64,000 nucleotides of DNA from an uncultured Pseudomonadota bacterium (GTDB lineage Bacteria > Myxococcota_A > UBA796 > SXON01): NCBI GenBank assembly GCA_903921785.1, contig CAIXRH010000337.1, positions 1-64,000 on the forward strand. Direction: 5' to 3'. This document shows positions 23,566-31,416 of the stretch, piece by piece. Made by a program: the position numbers and the translations under genes. The notes below the pieces were generated by a model. It was not told the origin of the DNA. It saw only the letters and a program-made list of their open reading frames with translations, and ran no database searches. Position 1 is the stretch's first letter. Every line of letters begins with the position of its first letter.

Positions 23566-24501
23566 ATGGCCACGCGAGCGGTCCTGGCCCCCGCAGTCTT
23601 CCCGGTGCTCCGCGGCGGTGTTGGCGTGGGGCTCGTTCCGTTCCTCCTGGACGCGCTCCCCCGGCTCGACGCGTGGCGGCCGCCCGGCACCCTCCGTCGC
23701 CAGGTCCTGTGGTCGGTGGCGGCGACCGGCGAGCGTGTCCTCGCGCTGGACCTCTCCCCGGGCGACGCGCTGCCCGAAGGCGCGACCGCCTGGGCCTGCG
23801 GGGACACGACCTGGACCGAAGGCCACGTCCAGGGCGGGGCGTTCGTGGCCGACCGCACCGCTCCCCTGGGCTGGCGCGGCCTGCCGCCCCCGCGGGGCCT
23901 CGGCGGCGAACCGGAGATCGCCGCCGCCGACCTTGGTCCCCTCACCCTCGCTGCGCAGTCCTGGCTGGGCGCCCCGGTGGACGACGAAGTCCGGCTCGTC
24001 CCCCCCGATCCGGCGTGGCCGGCGCGGTTCGCGGCGCTCCGGGCCGAGGTGCAGGCCCGCCTCGGGCCGGACCGGTTGGGACGCATTGAACACTACGGCA
24101 GCACCGCCGTGCCGGGGCTCGCCGCGAAGCCGGTCGTGGACCTGCTTTTGGAGATCGCCGACCTCCCCTCCGCGCGTCGCGCCATCTTCGCAACCTTCAC
24201 CCGGGAGAACGAGGAGGTCTGGGCCGACGGCGACCACGTCCTCGTCGTCCTCCGCGCGTCGGGCGCGGGCACGCGGGTGGCCCATCTGCACTTCGCCCCG
24301 GCGGGGCACCGGATCTGGGAGGGCGTCGCCTTCCGCGACCGCCTCCGCGCCGACCCCGCCCTCGCCGCGCGCTACCTCGCCCTGAAGCGCGCCCTCGCCG
24401 CCGCGCACCCCCACGACCGCGAAGCCTACACCGACGGCAAGACGGCGTTCGTGGCGGGGGCGGCCCAAGCGGCACCCGACCCCAAGGAACCGCCCCGGTG
24501 A
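23566..24501 (+). CDS. Two-domain protein with C-terminal GrpB (UPF0157) domain
   Basis: 311 residues. The C-terminal half (about 140-300) is a GrpB/UPF0157 nucleotidyltransferase-fold domain: VRLVPPDPAWPARFAALRAE, RIEHYGSTAVPGLAAKPVVD (the GSTAVPGLxAKPxxD signature) and a late AHLHF. The N-terminal 130 residues (LDAWRPPGTLRRQVLWSVAA, WACGDTTWTEGHVQGGAF) are unrelated to GrpB and unrecognised. GrpB proteins are sometimes linked to coenzyme A or dephospho-CoA metabolism, without firm biochemistry. The last residues, PDPKEPPR, are encoded by the first unit of the palindrome array that follows, so the reading frame has been extended or truncated by the repeat. Confidence 0.75.
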   Translation: MATRAVLAPAVFPVLRGGVGVGLVPFLLDALPRLDAWRPPGTLRRQVLWSVAATGERVLALDLSPGDALPEGATAWACGDTTWTEGHVQGGAFVADRTAPLGWRGLPPPRGLGGEPEIAAADLGPLTLAAQSWLGAPVDDEVRLVPPDPAWPARFAALRAEVQARLGPDRLGRIEHYGSTAVPGLAAKPVVDLLLEIADLPSARRAIFATFTRENEEVWADGDHVLVVLRASGAGTRVAHLHFAPAGHRIWEGVAFRDRLRADPALAARYLALKRALAAAHPHDREAYTDGKTAFVAGAAQAAPDPKEPPR

Positions 24502-24657
24502 CCTCGTCACCCCCGGCGTTCTTTGGCCCGCGACGCCTACGACCCCAAGGAACCGCCCGGGTGACCGGGTCACCCCCCGGGTTCCTTGGCCTCCGACGCG
24601 CCACGACCCCAAGGAATCGCCCGGGTGACCTCGTCACCCCCGGCGTTCCTTGGCCTC
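24478..24657. repeat. Tandem array of three palindromic units (R4)
   Basis: Three consecutive units of about 63 bp (24478-24540, 24541-24604, 24605-24657) each begin GACCCCAAGGAA and end TTCTTTGG or TTCCTTGG. Each is a near-perfect inverted repeat centred on GTGACC-n-GGTCAC-like sequence. The middle unit is the most symmetric (CCAAGGAACCGCCCGGGTG against its complement). The stop codon of the GrpB-domain gene lies in unit 1. The symmetry means the array can form three stem-loops in either strand. Confidence 0.9.
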
Positions 24658-24679
24658 AGCGCTGTCGCCAAAGGGGAGC

Positions 24680-24864
24680 TCCACCACGGAGCACACGGAG
24701 GACACGGAGAGCACGGAGGACGCCGGGAGGAGGACCTGACCCCGGGAGACGGTGGCCCCTCGTCACCGCGGGCGCGTAGCAGACGGTGGCCGCCGGCCAC
24801 GAACAGCTCGGCGATCGTGCCTCCTCCCCCCTCTTCTCCGTGCGCTCCGTGCCCGCTGTGGTGA
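24680..24864. repeat. CACGGAG repeat pair R5 in inverted orientation
   Basis: 24682-24719 contains CACCACGGAGCACACGGAGG and further CACGGAG units. 24832-24864 is the reverse complement of a similar sequence (GTGCGCTCCGTGCCCGCTGT). The pair encloses about 110 bp without a gene and could form a long hairpin or be the ends of a decayed miniature element. A single copy lies at 8876-8900. With R4 this accounts for most of the 398-bp gap 24502-24899. Confidence 0.6.
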
Positions 24865-24899
24865 CCCTGCCCCATCCGTCGGGCTACCCTGTACGGACG

Positions 24900-25286
24900 A
24901 TGTCGACCGCCGAGCCGCTGCCCCCGCTCACCGAGGCCGACGTACCGGCGTGGGTGCGGCTGCGGCGCGACAAGGCGGGGGAGCCGTACCTCGTGGTCGC
25001 GTGGTGGCCGAGGCTCACGCGGCTCACCCTCCCGACCCGTAAGCGGCCGACGGGCCACGGATGGGAGCTGCGTGGCCAAGGGAGTATGGCGTTCGTCCTG
25101 CTCGGGCTCTCGGGCCAGCTTCCCTGGTTGGTGCAACAGATGCCGGGAACGCCGTGGTGGTTGTCCATCCCGGCCGGCTTCCCGGTCGTCGTTGGTTCGT
25201 TGAGTGTCTTCACGGAGATGTTCGCGCTCGACCGCGCGCAGGCCCGGATCCACGCCGCCCGTGGCCGCCGCCCCGCCGGCGGCTGA
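24900..25286 (+). CDS. Small membrane protein of unknown function
   Basis: 128 residues from the ATG at 24900, which lies 10 nt after a TACCCT hexamer with no ribosome-binding site (leaderless-type start). A soluble N-terminal 55 residues (VRLRRDKAGEPYLVVAWWPR) is followed by two hydrophobic segments (MAFVLLGLSGQLPWLV; PWWLSIPAGFPVVVGSLSVF) and a basic tail. No family is recognised. Upstream in-frame codons fall in the R5 repeat and are not included. Confidence 0.55.
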   Translation: MSTAEPLPPLTEADVPAWVRLRRDKAGEPYLVVAWWPRLTRLTLPTRKRPTGHGWELRGQGSMAFVLLGLSGQLPWLVQQMPGTPWWLSIPAGFPVVVGSLSVFTEMFALDRAQARIHAARGRRPAGG

Positions 25287-25457
25287 GCCGCGCCCTCGCC
25301 CTTCTCGCCCCGGCGGCGCCTCGACCGCCGACGGTGGCGGGTCGGCACGGCGGTCCACCCGCGCCGCTCCTTCGACCTCGTTCGTGTCCTTCGTCAGTAG
25401 AGCGTCAGGTGCGGCCGTCGTCGCGCACCGCGGGGCCCCGGCGCGGTCGGAGGCGGC

Positions 25458-26726
25458 ATGCTCGCCAGCTTCGTCGTCGCGCTGCTGCTCCTCGTGCGTG
25501 TCGCCCTCGCCTGCTGCGGCGCCGACGTTGACCGCGAAGAACGCCAGGCCCACGCGCCGCTCGTCGCCATCGGCGTGGTGGTGGACGTGGAGGTGGTCGA
25601 CGAGGGCGACCCCACGGACCGCTTCTACACCCCCACCGTCTACGAGTCGGTGCGCGTGACCCGCGTGCTCAAGGGGCAGCTCGATCGCCCGGGACTGCGC
25701 ATCCGGACCTGGGTCCCGACCTGGGGCTCGTGCATGAGCGCGCGCGTCGTTCCCGTGGGGCGAGAGGTCTATGTGCTCGTCGCGCCGGATGAGACCGGGA
25801 CCGTCACCCTCGGCGCCTGCACCGGCGACGTCGGGGAGACCGCCTGGCGCGACGACCTCGAGGCCCTCGCGCAGCTCCACCCCGAGACCGCCGGGCACTT
25901 CCCCGGCCTCGACCTCCCCGAACCCGCGACCACCCGCACTCCCCTCCCCGTCCGCGACGGCCTCCGCGCACGCGTCCGCCGCGGCGGCGCCCTCGCGGAT
26001 GCACAGCTCCTGGCCGCCCCAGCGCCCTCCGGCACCGTCGCCGCCCTGGTGGAGGACGACGGGCTCTACTTCCGCGAGGAGCTCCCCCTCGGCGACCTGC
26101 AGCCGGTGACCGCCGCGGTCACCCCGGTCCGCCTCGGCGCCGACCTCTACTGGCGCGCGGGGGTCCCGTTCGCGGACCCCAGCCACCCGATCGACGCGCC
26201 CGGGCTCGTCGTCCACGCGCCGCTGCCGGCCAGCGCGCTCGCCGACCGGTGGCGCGAACGCCCCCCGCCGGAGGAGCGCGGGCCGGCGTCTCCGGGCAGG
26301 TGGCTCCGGCCCGCGGCACCCTTGACGCTCTACGACCGCACCGGCGCCCGGCTGGTGACCGGCGCGGCCGAGGACATGCTGGTCCAGGACCCCGGCGGGA
26401 GCGCCTGGCGGGAAGTCGGGGTCTCCACGGTCCAACTCCAAGGGCGCGCGTGGGTGCGAGGGGCGATCGCGGACGGCGAGGGCGTCGGCATCGGCATGCT
26501 GATCGGCTCCGCCCACCTCCGCGAAGTGAGCCTCCACCCCGGAGACACCCTCTACGACCCCGGCACGGGCGTGGCGTTCGCCACCGCCGACTACAGCAGC
26601 GTGGTGGAGCTCTCCCACGAAGACGGGCGCCTCCTCGTCGCCAGGCACCACCTCGGCCGCTGGTGGATCGGCGAGGTGGAGCGAGCGCCCGCCGCACCCG
26701 TCCCCGCGCCGGACGATCCGAGCTGA
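25458..26726 (+). CDS. Secreted protein with N-terminal TIMP/netrin-like domain
   Basis: 422 residues. After a signal peptide (FVVALLLLVRVALACCGADV) the first 130 residues have the spacing of a tissue-inhibitor-of-metalloproteinase/NTR-like OB fold. Examples are VVVDVEVVDEG, VTRVLKGQLDRPGLRIRTW, SCMSARVVPVGREVYVLVA and a late Cys in TLGACTGDV. The C-terminal 290 residues are beta-rich with an SH3-like stretch (VGIGMLIGSAHLREVSLHPG) and no named domain. GGAGG seven nt before the ATG supports the start. It converges on the adenylate cyclase gene with a 44-bp gap. Confidence 0.65.
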   Translation: MLASFVVALLLLVRVALACCGADVDREERQAHAPLVAIGVVVDVEVVDEGDPTDRFYTPTVYESVRVTRVLKGQLDRPGLRIRTWVPTWGSCMSARVVPVGREVYVLVAPDETGTVTLGACTGDVGETAWRDDLEALAQLHPETAGHFPGLDLPEPATTRTPLPVRDGLRARVRRGGALADAQLLAAPAPSGTVAALVEDDGLYFREELPLGDLQPVTAAVTPVRLGADLYWRAGVPFADPSHPIDAPGLVVHAPLPASALADRWRERPPPEERGPASPGRWLRPAAPLTLYDRTGARLVTGAAEDMLVQDPGGSAWREVGVSTVQLQGRAWVRGAIADGEGVGIGMLIGSAHLREVSLHPGDTLYDPGTGVAFATADYSSVVELSHEDGRLLVARHHLGRWWIGEVERAPAAPVPAPDDPS

Positions 26727-26770
26727 CGACTCACGGTGGCCCCGCCGCCGGCGCGTTTCGCTGTCGGCGT

Positions 26771-28822
26771 TCACCCCTCGACGGCGGAGACCTCGAACGC
26801 CGCCACCACCTGGCCGCGCCCCTTCACGGTGAGGTCGCCGCGGGGCTCCGCGCGTACGCCCGCGCCCGCGGCCTCCACGGCCTGCGCCGTCGCGAGCACC
26901 GCGCCGGGGGTACAACGCCCCTCCAGGCGGCTCGCCACGTTCACCGTGTCCCCGATGACCGTGTACTCCATCCGCTGCACCGAACCGAGGTTTCCCGCGA
27001 CCGGCTCGCCGTACGACACGCCCACCCGCACGGCGAAGGGCTCCACCCGGGGGCGCTCCGGCTGGGCGTTGAGCGCGAGGATGGCCCCCTGCATCTGGAG
27101 GCCGCACCGAAGGGCCCGCCGCGCCGGGGGTTCGAGCCCTGGGCCTTCGAGGAAGACCACCATCATCCCGTCGCCGATGCGCTTGTCGAGGATGCCCGCG
27201 GTGTCCTCCACGATCTGATCCATCGCGGCGAAGTACCAGTTGAGGAAGGCCACCGCGACCTCGGGCTCCACCTGCTCCGACCAGGGCGTGAAGCCGACGA
27301 CGTCGCTGAAGAGCACCGCGGCCCGCCGCCGCTCGCCGCCGAGGGCGAGCGCCGCGCCCGGCTCCTCCCGGATCCGGTCGACGACGGAGCGAGGGAGGTA
27401 CTGGGAGATCTTCTGGTTGAGCAGGAGCGCGGCTTCGATCGCCGACCGCTCCCGCCGCAGCCGGTCCACGAGGTTGGCGCGGGCGAGGGCGAGCCCCACC
27501 AGGTTGCCCACCTGCTGGAGCATCTGGTGGTCGCGGGGGCCGAGCGCGGAGTCGGCGTGCACCTGGTCCACGACGAGGAGCCCGAGCGGGCCGTCGGGGC
27601 CGCGCACCGGCACCGCCACGAAGGCCGTGCTGCCCATGCGGTCGAGGAGCGCCTGATTCTCGGCGTTGACCTGAGCGCGGAACGCCGCGACGTCCGCGAC
27701 GAGCGCCCCGGACTCGCTGTGCAGCAGGTTGGCGAAGAGCCGCTCGTCCTTCCGCACCACGGTGACGGAGAGCGAGAGGCCGCGGAGAAGGGTGAGGCCG
27801 TCGGCGTCGAAGCCGGCGCCGCCGCCGAAGCGCAGGCGCCCCGTGGGCGCGTCCACCCGCAAAAACATCGCCCGGTCGTAGCCGAGGGTGTTGCGAATGG
27901 CGTTGAGGGCGGTGTCCACCAGGCCCTCCGGGGACATCTCCCGGCGGGTCGCGAGGTCTACCTGCTCCAGGAGGAGGCGCTCGCGGTTGCGAGCGAGGTT
28001 CTCGTCGAGGAGGGTCTTGGCGGCGGTGAGCTGGTCGCGCTGGTCGTGGCCGGCGGCGGTGAGCTGCCGCTGGAGGACGACCACCTCCGCGGCCAGGGCG
28101 GCGGCCGTCCCGACGGCGGTGAGGATCGTGGCCGGGGCGCCGAGGCCCCCGAAGGCGGCGAGGGCGGCGGTGGCCACGCCTCCGCCGAACGCCACCCACG
28201 GGAGGAGCCCCTGGCCGAACAGCGGCGCGACCCACTCCACCCGGTACTCGCAGACCGTGTCCCCTTCGTGGATGCACCGGGGATGGGTGAGCTTCCCCAT
28301 CGGGAGCCCGAACGCCTGAGGAATGCCCGCGAGGCCCCCCTGCCGGTTGAGGCAGAACAGCGGATCGTCGGTGTGGCCACGCTCCACCTGGAACTGCATG
28401 ACCACGTGGCGCTTGCCGGACTCCACCAGCTTCCAGCGGGTGATCCGCGAGAGGTCGGCGTACTCGGTCATCCGCGCGTAGACCATTCCGGGAGAGCCGA
28501 GGGCACGGAGCACGGGGTAGGTCGGGCCGAGCACCTCGGGGTCGACGAGCACGAGGCCGGCCCGGTAGGTGATGAGCGGGTCCTTGCTCTGCTCCACCAT
28601 GGCTCGGGAGAGGATCAGGAGCTGCCGCGTGGACAACCACTGCTGGGGGTCGCGGAGGCGCTCCAGCGGCGTGTCGGTGCGGGCCACCAAGGCGCGGAGC
28701 GCCTCCTCTCCGAAGCGCCCCGAGAAGAACCGCAGCATGGGCTCCACGAGCCGCGTGCTGAAGACCAGCTCGTCGTCGCGGCGGGCCTCGGCGACGCGGG
28801 CGCTGGTGAGGGGCTCGGTCAC
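26771..28822 (-). CDS. Receptor-type class III adenylate cyclase
   Basis: 683 residues from a GTG overlapping the upstream stop by 4 nt. Residues 1-190 are an unnamed sensor ending in HPRCIHEGDTVCEYRVEW, a Cys/Tyr pattern that recalls V4R-type small-molecule-binding folds. Two membrane segments follow (LLPWVAFGGGVATAALAAFG; ATILTAVGTAAALAAEVVVL), then a coiled coil, a GAF domain (GLVDTALNAI to LALARANLVD) and the cyclase domain. Metal-binding Asp507 lies in FSDVVGFT and Asp551 in RIGDG. Lys547 and Asp625 (YTVIGDTVN) are the adenylate-specifying pair, so cAMP is the expected product. It is the last gene of an operon that also encodes a cyclic-nucleotide-binding enzyme. Confidence 0.88.
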   Translation of the reverse strand: MTEPLTSARVAEARRDDELVFSTRLVEPMLRFFSGRFGEEALRALVARTDTPLERLRDPQQWLSTRQLLILSRAMVEQSKDPLITYRAGLVLVDPEVLGPTYPVLRALGSPGMVYARMTEYADLSRITRWKLVESGKRHVVMQFQVERGHTDDPLFCLNRQGGLAGIPQAFGLPMGKLTHPRCIHEGDTVCEYRVEWVAPLFGQGLLPWVAFGGGVATAALAAFGGLGAPATILTAVGTAAALAAEVVVLQRQLTAAGHDQRDQLTAAKTLLDENLARNRERLLLEQVDLATRREMSPEGLVDTALNAIRNTLGYDRAMFLRVDAPTGRLRFGGGAGFDADGLTLLRGLSLSVTVVRKDERLFANLLHSESGALVADVAAFRAQVNAENQALLDRMGSTAFVAVPVRGPDGPLGLLVVDQVHADSALGPRDHQMLQQVGNLVGLALARANLVDRLRRERSAIEAALLLNQKISQYLPRSVVDRIREEPGAALALGGERRRAAVLFSDVVGFTPWSEQVEPEVAVAFLNWYFAAMDQIVEDTAGILDKRIGDGMMVVFLEGPGLEPPARRALRCGLQMQGAILALNAQPERPRVEPFAVRVGVSYGEPVAGNLGSVQRMEYTVIGDTVNVASRLEGRCTPGAVLATAQAVEAAGAGVRAEPRGDLTVKGRGQVVAAFEVSAVEG

Positions 28823-29955
28823 TGGCTCCCCACGACCATGTTCGAGAGGCGGGTCGCGGTGATCCGCGCGAGGTTGAGCAGGAGCTGGCGTTCCACCTCG
28901 GGCGCCCGGGTGCGGAGCTCGTCGAGCACCCGGCGACGGAGCACGAGCAGCCGCCCCCGGGTGCGCGCGGTGATCGTCGCCGAGCGGCGACCGCTGGCGA
29001 TGAAGAAGCCGACCTCGCCGACCACGTCGCCCTTGCGGAGCTGAGCCACGACCCGCTCTTCCCGCGTGACGGTGAACTCGCCGTCGAGGATCACGAACAG
29101 CTCGCGTTCGTTGAGGTCTTCGCGGGTGACGGTGCCGCCGGGGGCCACCTCGATCACGAAGCCGGCGCCGGTGATGGTGCGCACCTGGGCGTCGTCGAGG
29201 TCGTCGAAGACCTGGGGTCGGAGGGGGTGGGCGAGGAGCGCGGCCTGCACGCCGGCCCACACCTCGCCTTCGTCCACCTCCAGGGCGCCGCTGAGGCCGA
29301 GCTCGGCCTCCACGACGGCGGTGGTCTCGGCCGTGCCGGCGCCGAAGCGCGCGCGGGCCAGGGAGGTGAGCGGCGAGGCCATGGCGCGGAGGTGGGGGAC
29401 GTCGTCCACCACGAGCACCAGCGGACACCGGAGCCCGTCCGCGGTGGCGATGAGCTCGGCGCCGTAGGGTCGGTAGCCGAGGCGGCGGTAGCCGGCGACG
29501 AGCCCGGGGGCGCAGTAGGCGAAAGAGACCCGGACGCCGTCCTTGGTGGCGAGCTCGAACGCGGCGCGGGCGAGGGCCGGCATGATGAGCTTCCCGCGGA
29601 GCTGCCGCCGGACCATCAGGCGGCTCGCCTCCGCCATCGGCAGCGCCAGGAGCGCGCGCGCCTCGGTGATCCCGTACTTTCGCGCCGCGGGTTCGGGGAC
29701 CGCGCCGGTCGGCCAGCGGTCGACCCGCAGGGTGCCCGTCACGTCGGCGGGGCTGCCGGTGTAGAGCAGCGTCACGGAGGGGTCGTCTTCGTCCGGGTCA
29801 CGGATCCAGCCGCGCGCGTGGTCGGCGCCCGGGACGGTCTTGCCGAGCTCCCGCACGTAGACATCGTAGCGGAAACGCCAGATCCCCTCGCGCTCCGCCG
29901 CGGTGGTGGCCGCGCGGACGGTCTCCAGCTCCAGGAGCCAGTCGACAAGGCTCAT
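28819..29955 (-). CDS. FeeM-like N-acyltransferase fused to a cyclic-nucleotide-binding domain
   Basis: 378 residues. The N-terminal ~195 have the GNAT fold of FeeM/N-acyl amino acid and autoinducer synthases: WRFRYDVYVRELGK, the acidic DPDEDDPS, VTGTLRVDRW, EASRLMVRR and YRRLGYRPYG. After a linker, residues ~255-378 form a cNMP-binding domain with LFVILDGEFTVTRE and the phosphate cassette GEVGFFIASGRRSATI, including the expected Glu and Arg. A cAMP-gated acyl transfer is therefore likely. The order is the reverse of mycobacterial Pat (cNMP first, GNAT second). The ATG at 29955 overlaps the methyltransferase stop, and the stop overlaps the cyclase start. Confidence 0.85.
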   Translation of the reverse strand: MSLVDWLLELETVRAATTAAEREGIWRFRYDVYVRELGKTVPGADHARGWIRDPDEDDPSVTLLYTGSPADVTGTLRVDRWPTGAVPEPAARKYGITEARALLALPMAEASRLMVRRQLRGKLIMPALARAAFELATKDGVRVSFAYCAPGLVAGYRRLGYRPYGAELIATADGLRCPLVLVVDDVPHLRAMASPLTSLARARFGAGTAETTAVVEAELGLSGALEVDEGEVWAGVQAALLAHPLRPQVFDDLDDAQVRTITGAGFVIEVAPGGTVTREDLNERELFVILDGEFTVTREERVVAQLRKGDVVGEVGFFIASGRRSATITARTRGRLLVLRRRVLDELRTRAPEVERQLLLNLARITATRLSNMVVGSQ

Positions 29956-30761
29956 GCGGAGCCGGGCGCGTCGCCGGTGGCGAAGAACACGACGACGACC
30001 CCGAACGGCTGCTCCGCGGCGGGCAGGGCGGCGAGCGCGCCGAGCTCCTTCGCGAGCCCGATCGCCTCGGCGTCGCCGACCTGGATCGCCTTGAACCGGG
30101 TGGTGATGTCGAGGAAGGCGCCGAGCCCGAGCTCGGCGGAGGTGACCGCCACCGTGTGGAGGCGCACGCGGGTGAACCCCGCCTGCTGGAGCAGCCGGGG
30201 CAGCTTGCGGCCGACGTGGCGGTCGCCGCCCCGCGCCTTCTGGGCCTCGAGCGCCCGCGCGGTGAGGCGGCTGAACGCCGCAGGCGCCGGGTCCACCGCG
30301 AGGAAGCCGTCGTCGATGTCCATGACGCAGACGCGGCCGCCGGGTCGGAGCACCCGCCGCACCTCCGCGAGGGCGTCCCCCGGGTGGCTCAGGTGCTGGA
30401 AGACGAGGCGGCTGTAGACGAAGTCGACGCTCGCGTTCGGCAGGCCGGTGCCGTAGGCGCTGCCCTCCTGGAAGTCTACGTTCGGGTGGACGGGCGCCAC
30501 CACCGCGCGGGCGGCGGCGAGCAGCTCGGCGCTGGTGTCGATCCCCACGGCCTCGCCGGAGAGGTCGCTCAGCGGGCCGGTGATGAACCCCGGGCCGCAG
30601 CCGAGCTCGAGCACACGCTGTCCGGCGCGGAGGCCGAACGCCTGGAGCTGGGCCAGCTCGGCGTCGAGCAAGACGGTGGCCTGCTTCTGGAGCCGCTGGA
30701 GCTCGGCGGCTCGGTCGACGTCCCCGAACAGGTCGTAGTGGTACGAGCGGGCGATGTGCAT
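29952..30761 (-). CDS. Class I SAM-dependent methyltransferase
   Basis: 269 residues with motif I VLELGCGPGFITG, acidic motif AVGIDTSAELLAAAR, GSAYGTGLPNASVDFVYSR and post-motif RRVLRPGGRVCVMDID, as in UbiE/COQ5-like small-molecule methyltransferases. An N-terminal helical cap (SYHYDLFGDVDRAAELQRLQ) and a C-terminal substrate region (FLDITTRFKAI) suggest a soluble small substrate. It is the first gene of the coupled operon with the FeeM-like enzyme and the adenylate cyclase, so it may modify the acyl product or its acceptor. TATGCT with the following GGGGATCC, about 40 nt upstream, is a possible promoter. Confidence 0.88.
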   Translation of the reverse strand: MHIARSYHYDLFGDVDRAAELQRLQKQATVLLDAELAQLQAFGLRAGQRVLELGCGPGFITGPLSDLSGEAVGIDTSAELLAAARAVVAPVHPNVDFQEGSAYGTGLPNASVDFVYSRLVFQHLSHPGDALAEVRRVLRPGGRVCVMDIDDGFLAVDPAPAAFSRLTARALEAQKARGGDRHVGRKLPRLLQQAGFTRVRLHTVAVTSAELGLGAFLDITTRFKAIQVGDAEAIGLAKELGALAALPAAEQPFGVVVVFFATGDAPGSA

Positions 30762-31033
30762 TTCCGGTCCTGGACTCCGTCAACCTACGGATCCCCAGCA
30801 TAGCGCATGCCGTCGGCGCACCCGAGGGTCTGCGGCGTTCCCGCGCCGAGGTCCGCCCTTCGCATCGCCGTCTAGGAGCGTATTTCCTTGATCTCGGCGG
30901 AGTATGCCGGAGCGGAAGGGCCCGGTGCCCACCACGACCGGCGGGTGCGCCTGACGCGTGGGTTCCCGCGGCCGGGGCGCGCACCGCTCGCGGCGGCGGT
31001 CCCGTTCGGGGGCGCCGCGAGCGCGCGGCGGCG

Positions 31034-31091
31034 CCTCGCCGACGTGGGTCTTGGCTCGCGAGGGTGGGGAAGGGCCGGGAGGGGGGACAAA
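31034..31091 (-). repeat. 3'-flanking element R2, copy 3
   Basis: In the sense of the 91-residue gene the element reads GTCCCCCCTCCCGGCCC, spacer, CACCCTCGCGAGCCAAGAC, CCACGTCGGCGAGG. It starts about 35 nt after the stop at 31126. The remaining gap 30762-31033 shows no gene, only GC-rich sequence and the promoter of the methyltransferase operon. Confidence 0.75.
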
Positions 31092-31118
31092 ATTAACGGC
31101 TCGATCTACCTGGGCCGT
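31088..31118 (-). terminator. Candidate weak terminator of the exporter operon
   Basis: On the minus strand ACGGC (31114-31118) and GCCGT (31096-31100) form a 5-bp stem with a 13-nt loop, followed by TAATTTTG. The stem is short, so the AT-rich run in this GC-rich setting is the main support. It lies between the stop of the 91-residue gene and R2. Confidence 0.3.
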
Positions 31119-31125
31119 CCTCCCC

Positions 31126-31401
31126 TCAGGCAACCTCCGCCGGGCCACCCATCGCCCGCAGCCCCGCCGCGATGCGCTCGGCGGTCGGTGCGCAGAGTTC
31201 GGACGAAACGGGGAGCGCCGGACCTCCACCCGAGCGTCGTTCGAGCGTGCCTGCGTAGACGACCGCGACGCTGCCGAGCTCGACCTCCGACCGGACGATC
31301 GTCCCGTCGCGCTCCTCCAGCTCCACGAAGTGCCGGGACACGATGCGCACCACCCACCCATCCCGGTGGCGCGAGACTTGCGGGCGAAGCAGCGTGAACA
31401 A
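31126..31401 (-). CDS. Small protein at the end of the exporter operon
   Basis: 91 residues from a TTG at 31401, with AGGGG seven nt upstream and the permease stop 15 nt before it. The first 55 residues predict a small beta barrel (VSRHRDGWVVRIVSRHFVEL, TIVRSEVELGSVAVVYAGTL), the rest a short helix (TAERIAAGLRAMGG). There is no signal peptide. Position and spacing suggest it is translated with the exporter genes. The unusual start codon lowers confidence. Confidence 0.5.
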   Translation of the reverse strand: MFTLLRPQVSRHRDGWVVRIVSRHFVELEERDGTIVRSEVELGSVAVVYAGTLERRSGGGPALPVSSELCAPTAERIAAGLRAMGGPAEVA

Positions 31402-31416
31402 GGTCGTTCCCCTCCC

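Noticed and set aside
24570-28640. 1356-codon open frame on the minus strand
   Set aside because: Its product is Arg/Pro/Gly low-complexity and it crosses the repeat arrays and is antisense to the TIMP-like gene, while out of frame with the cyclase. It is a GC-bias shadow.
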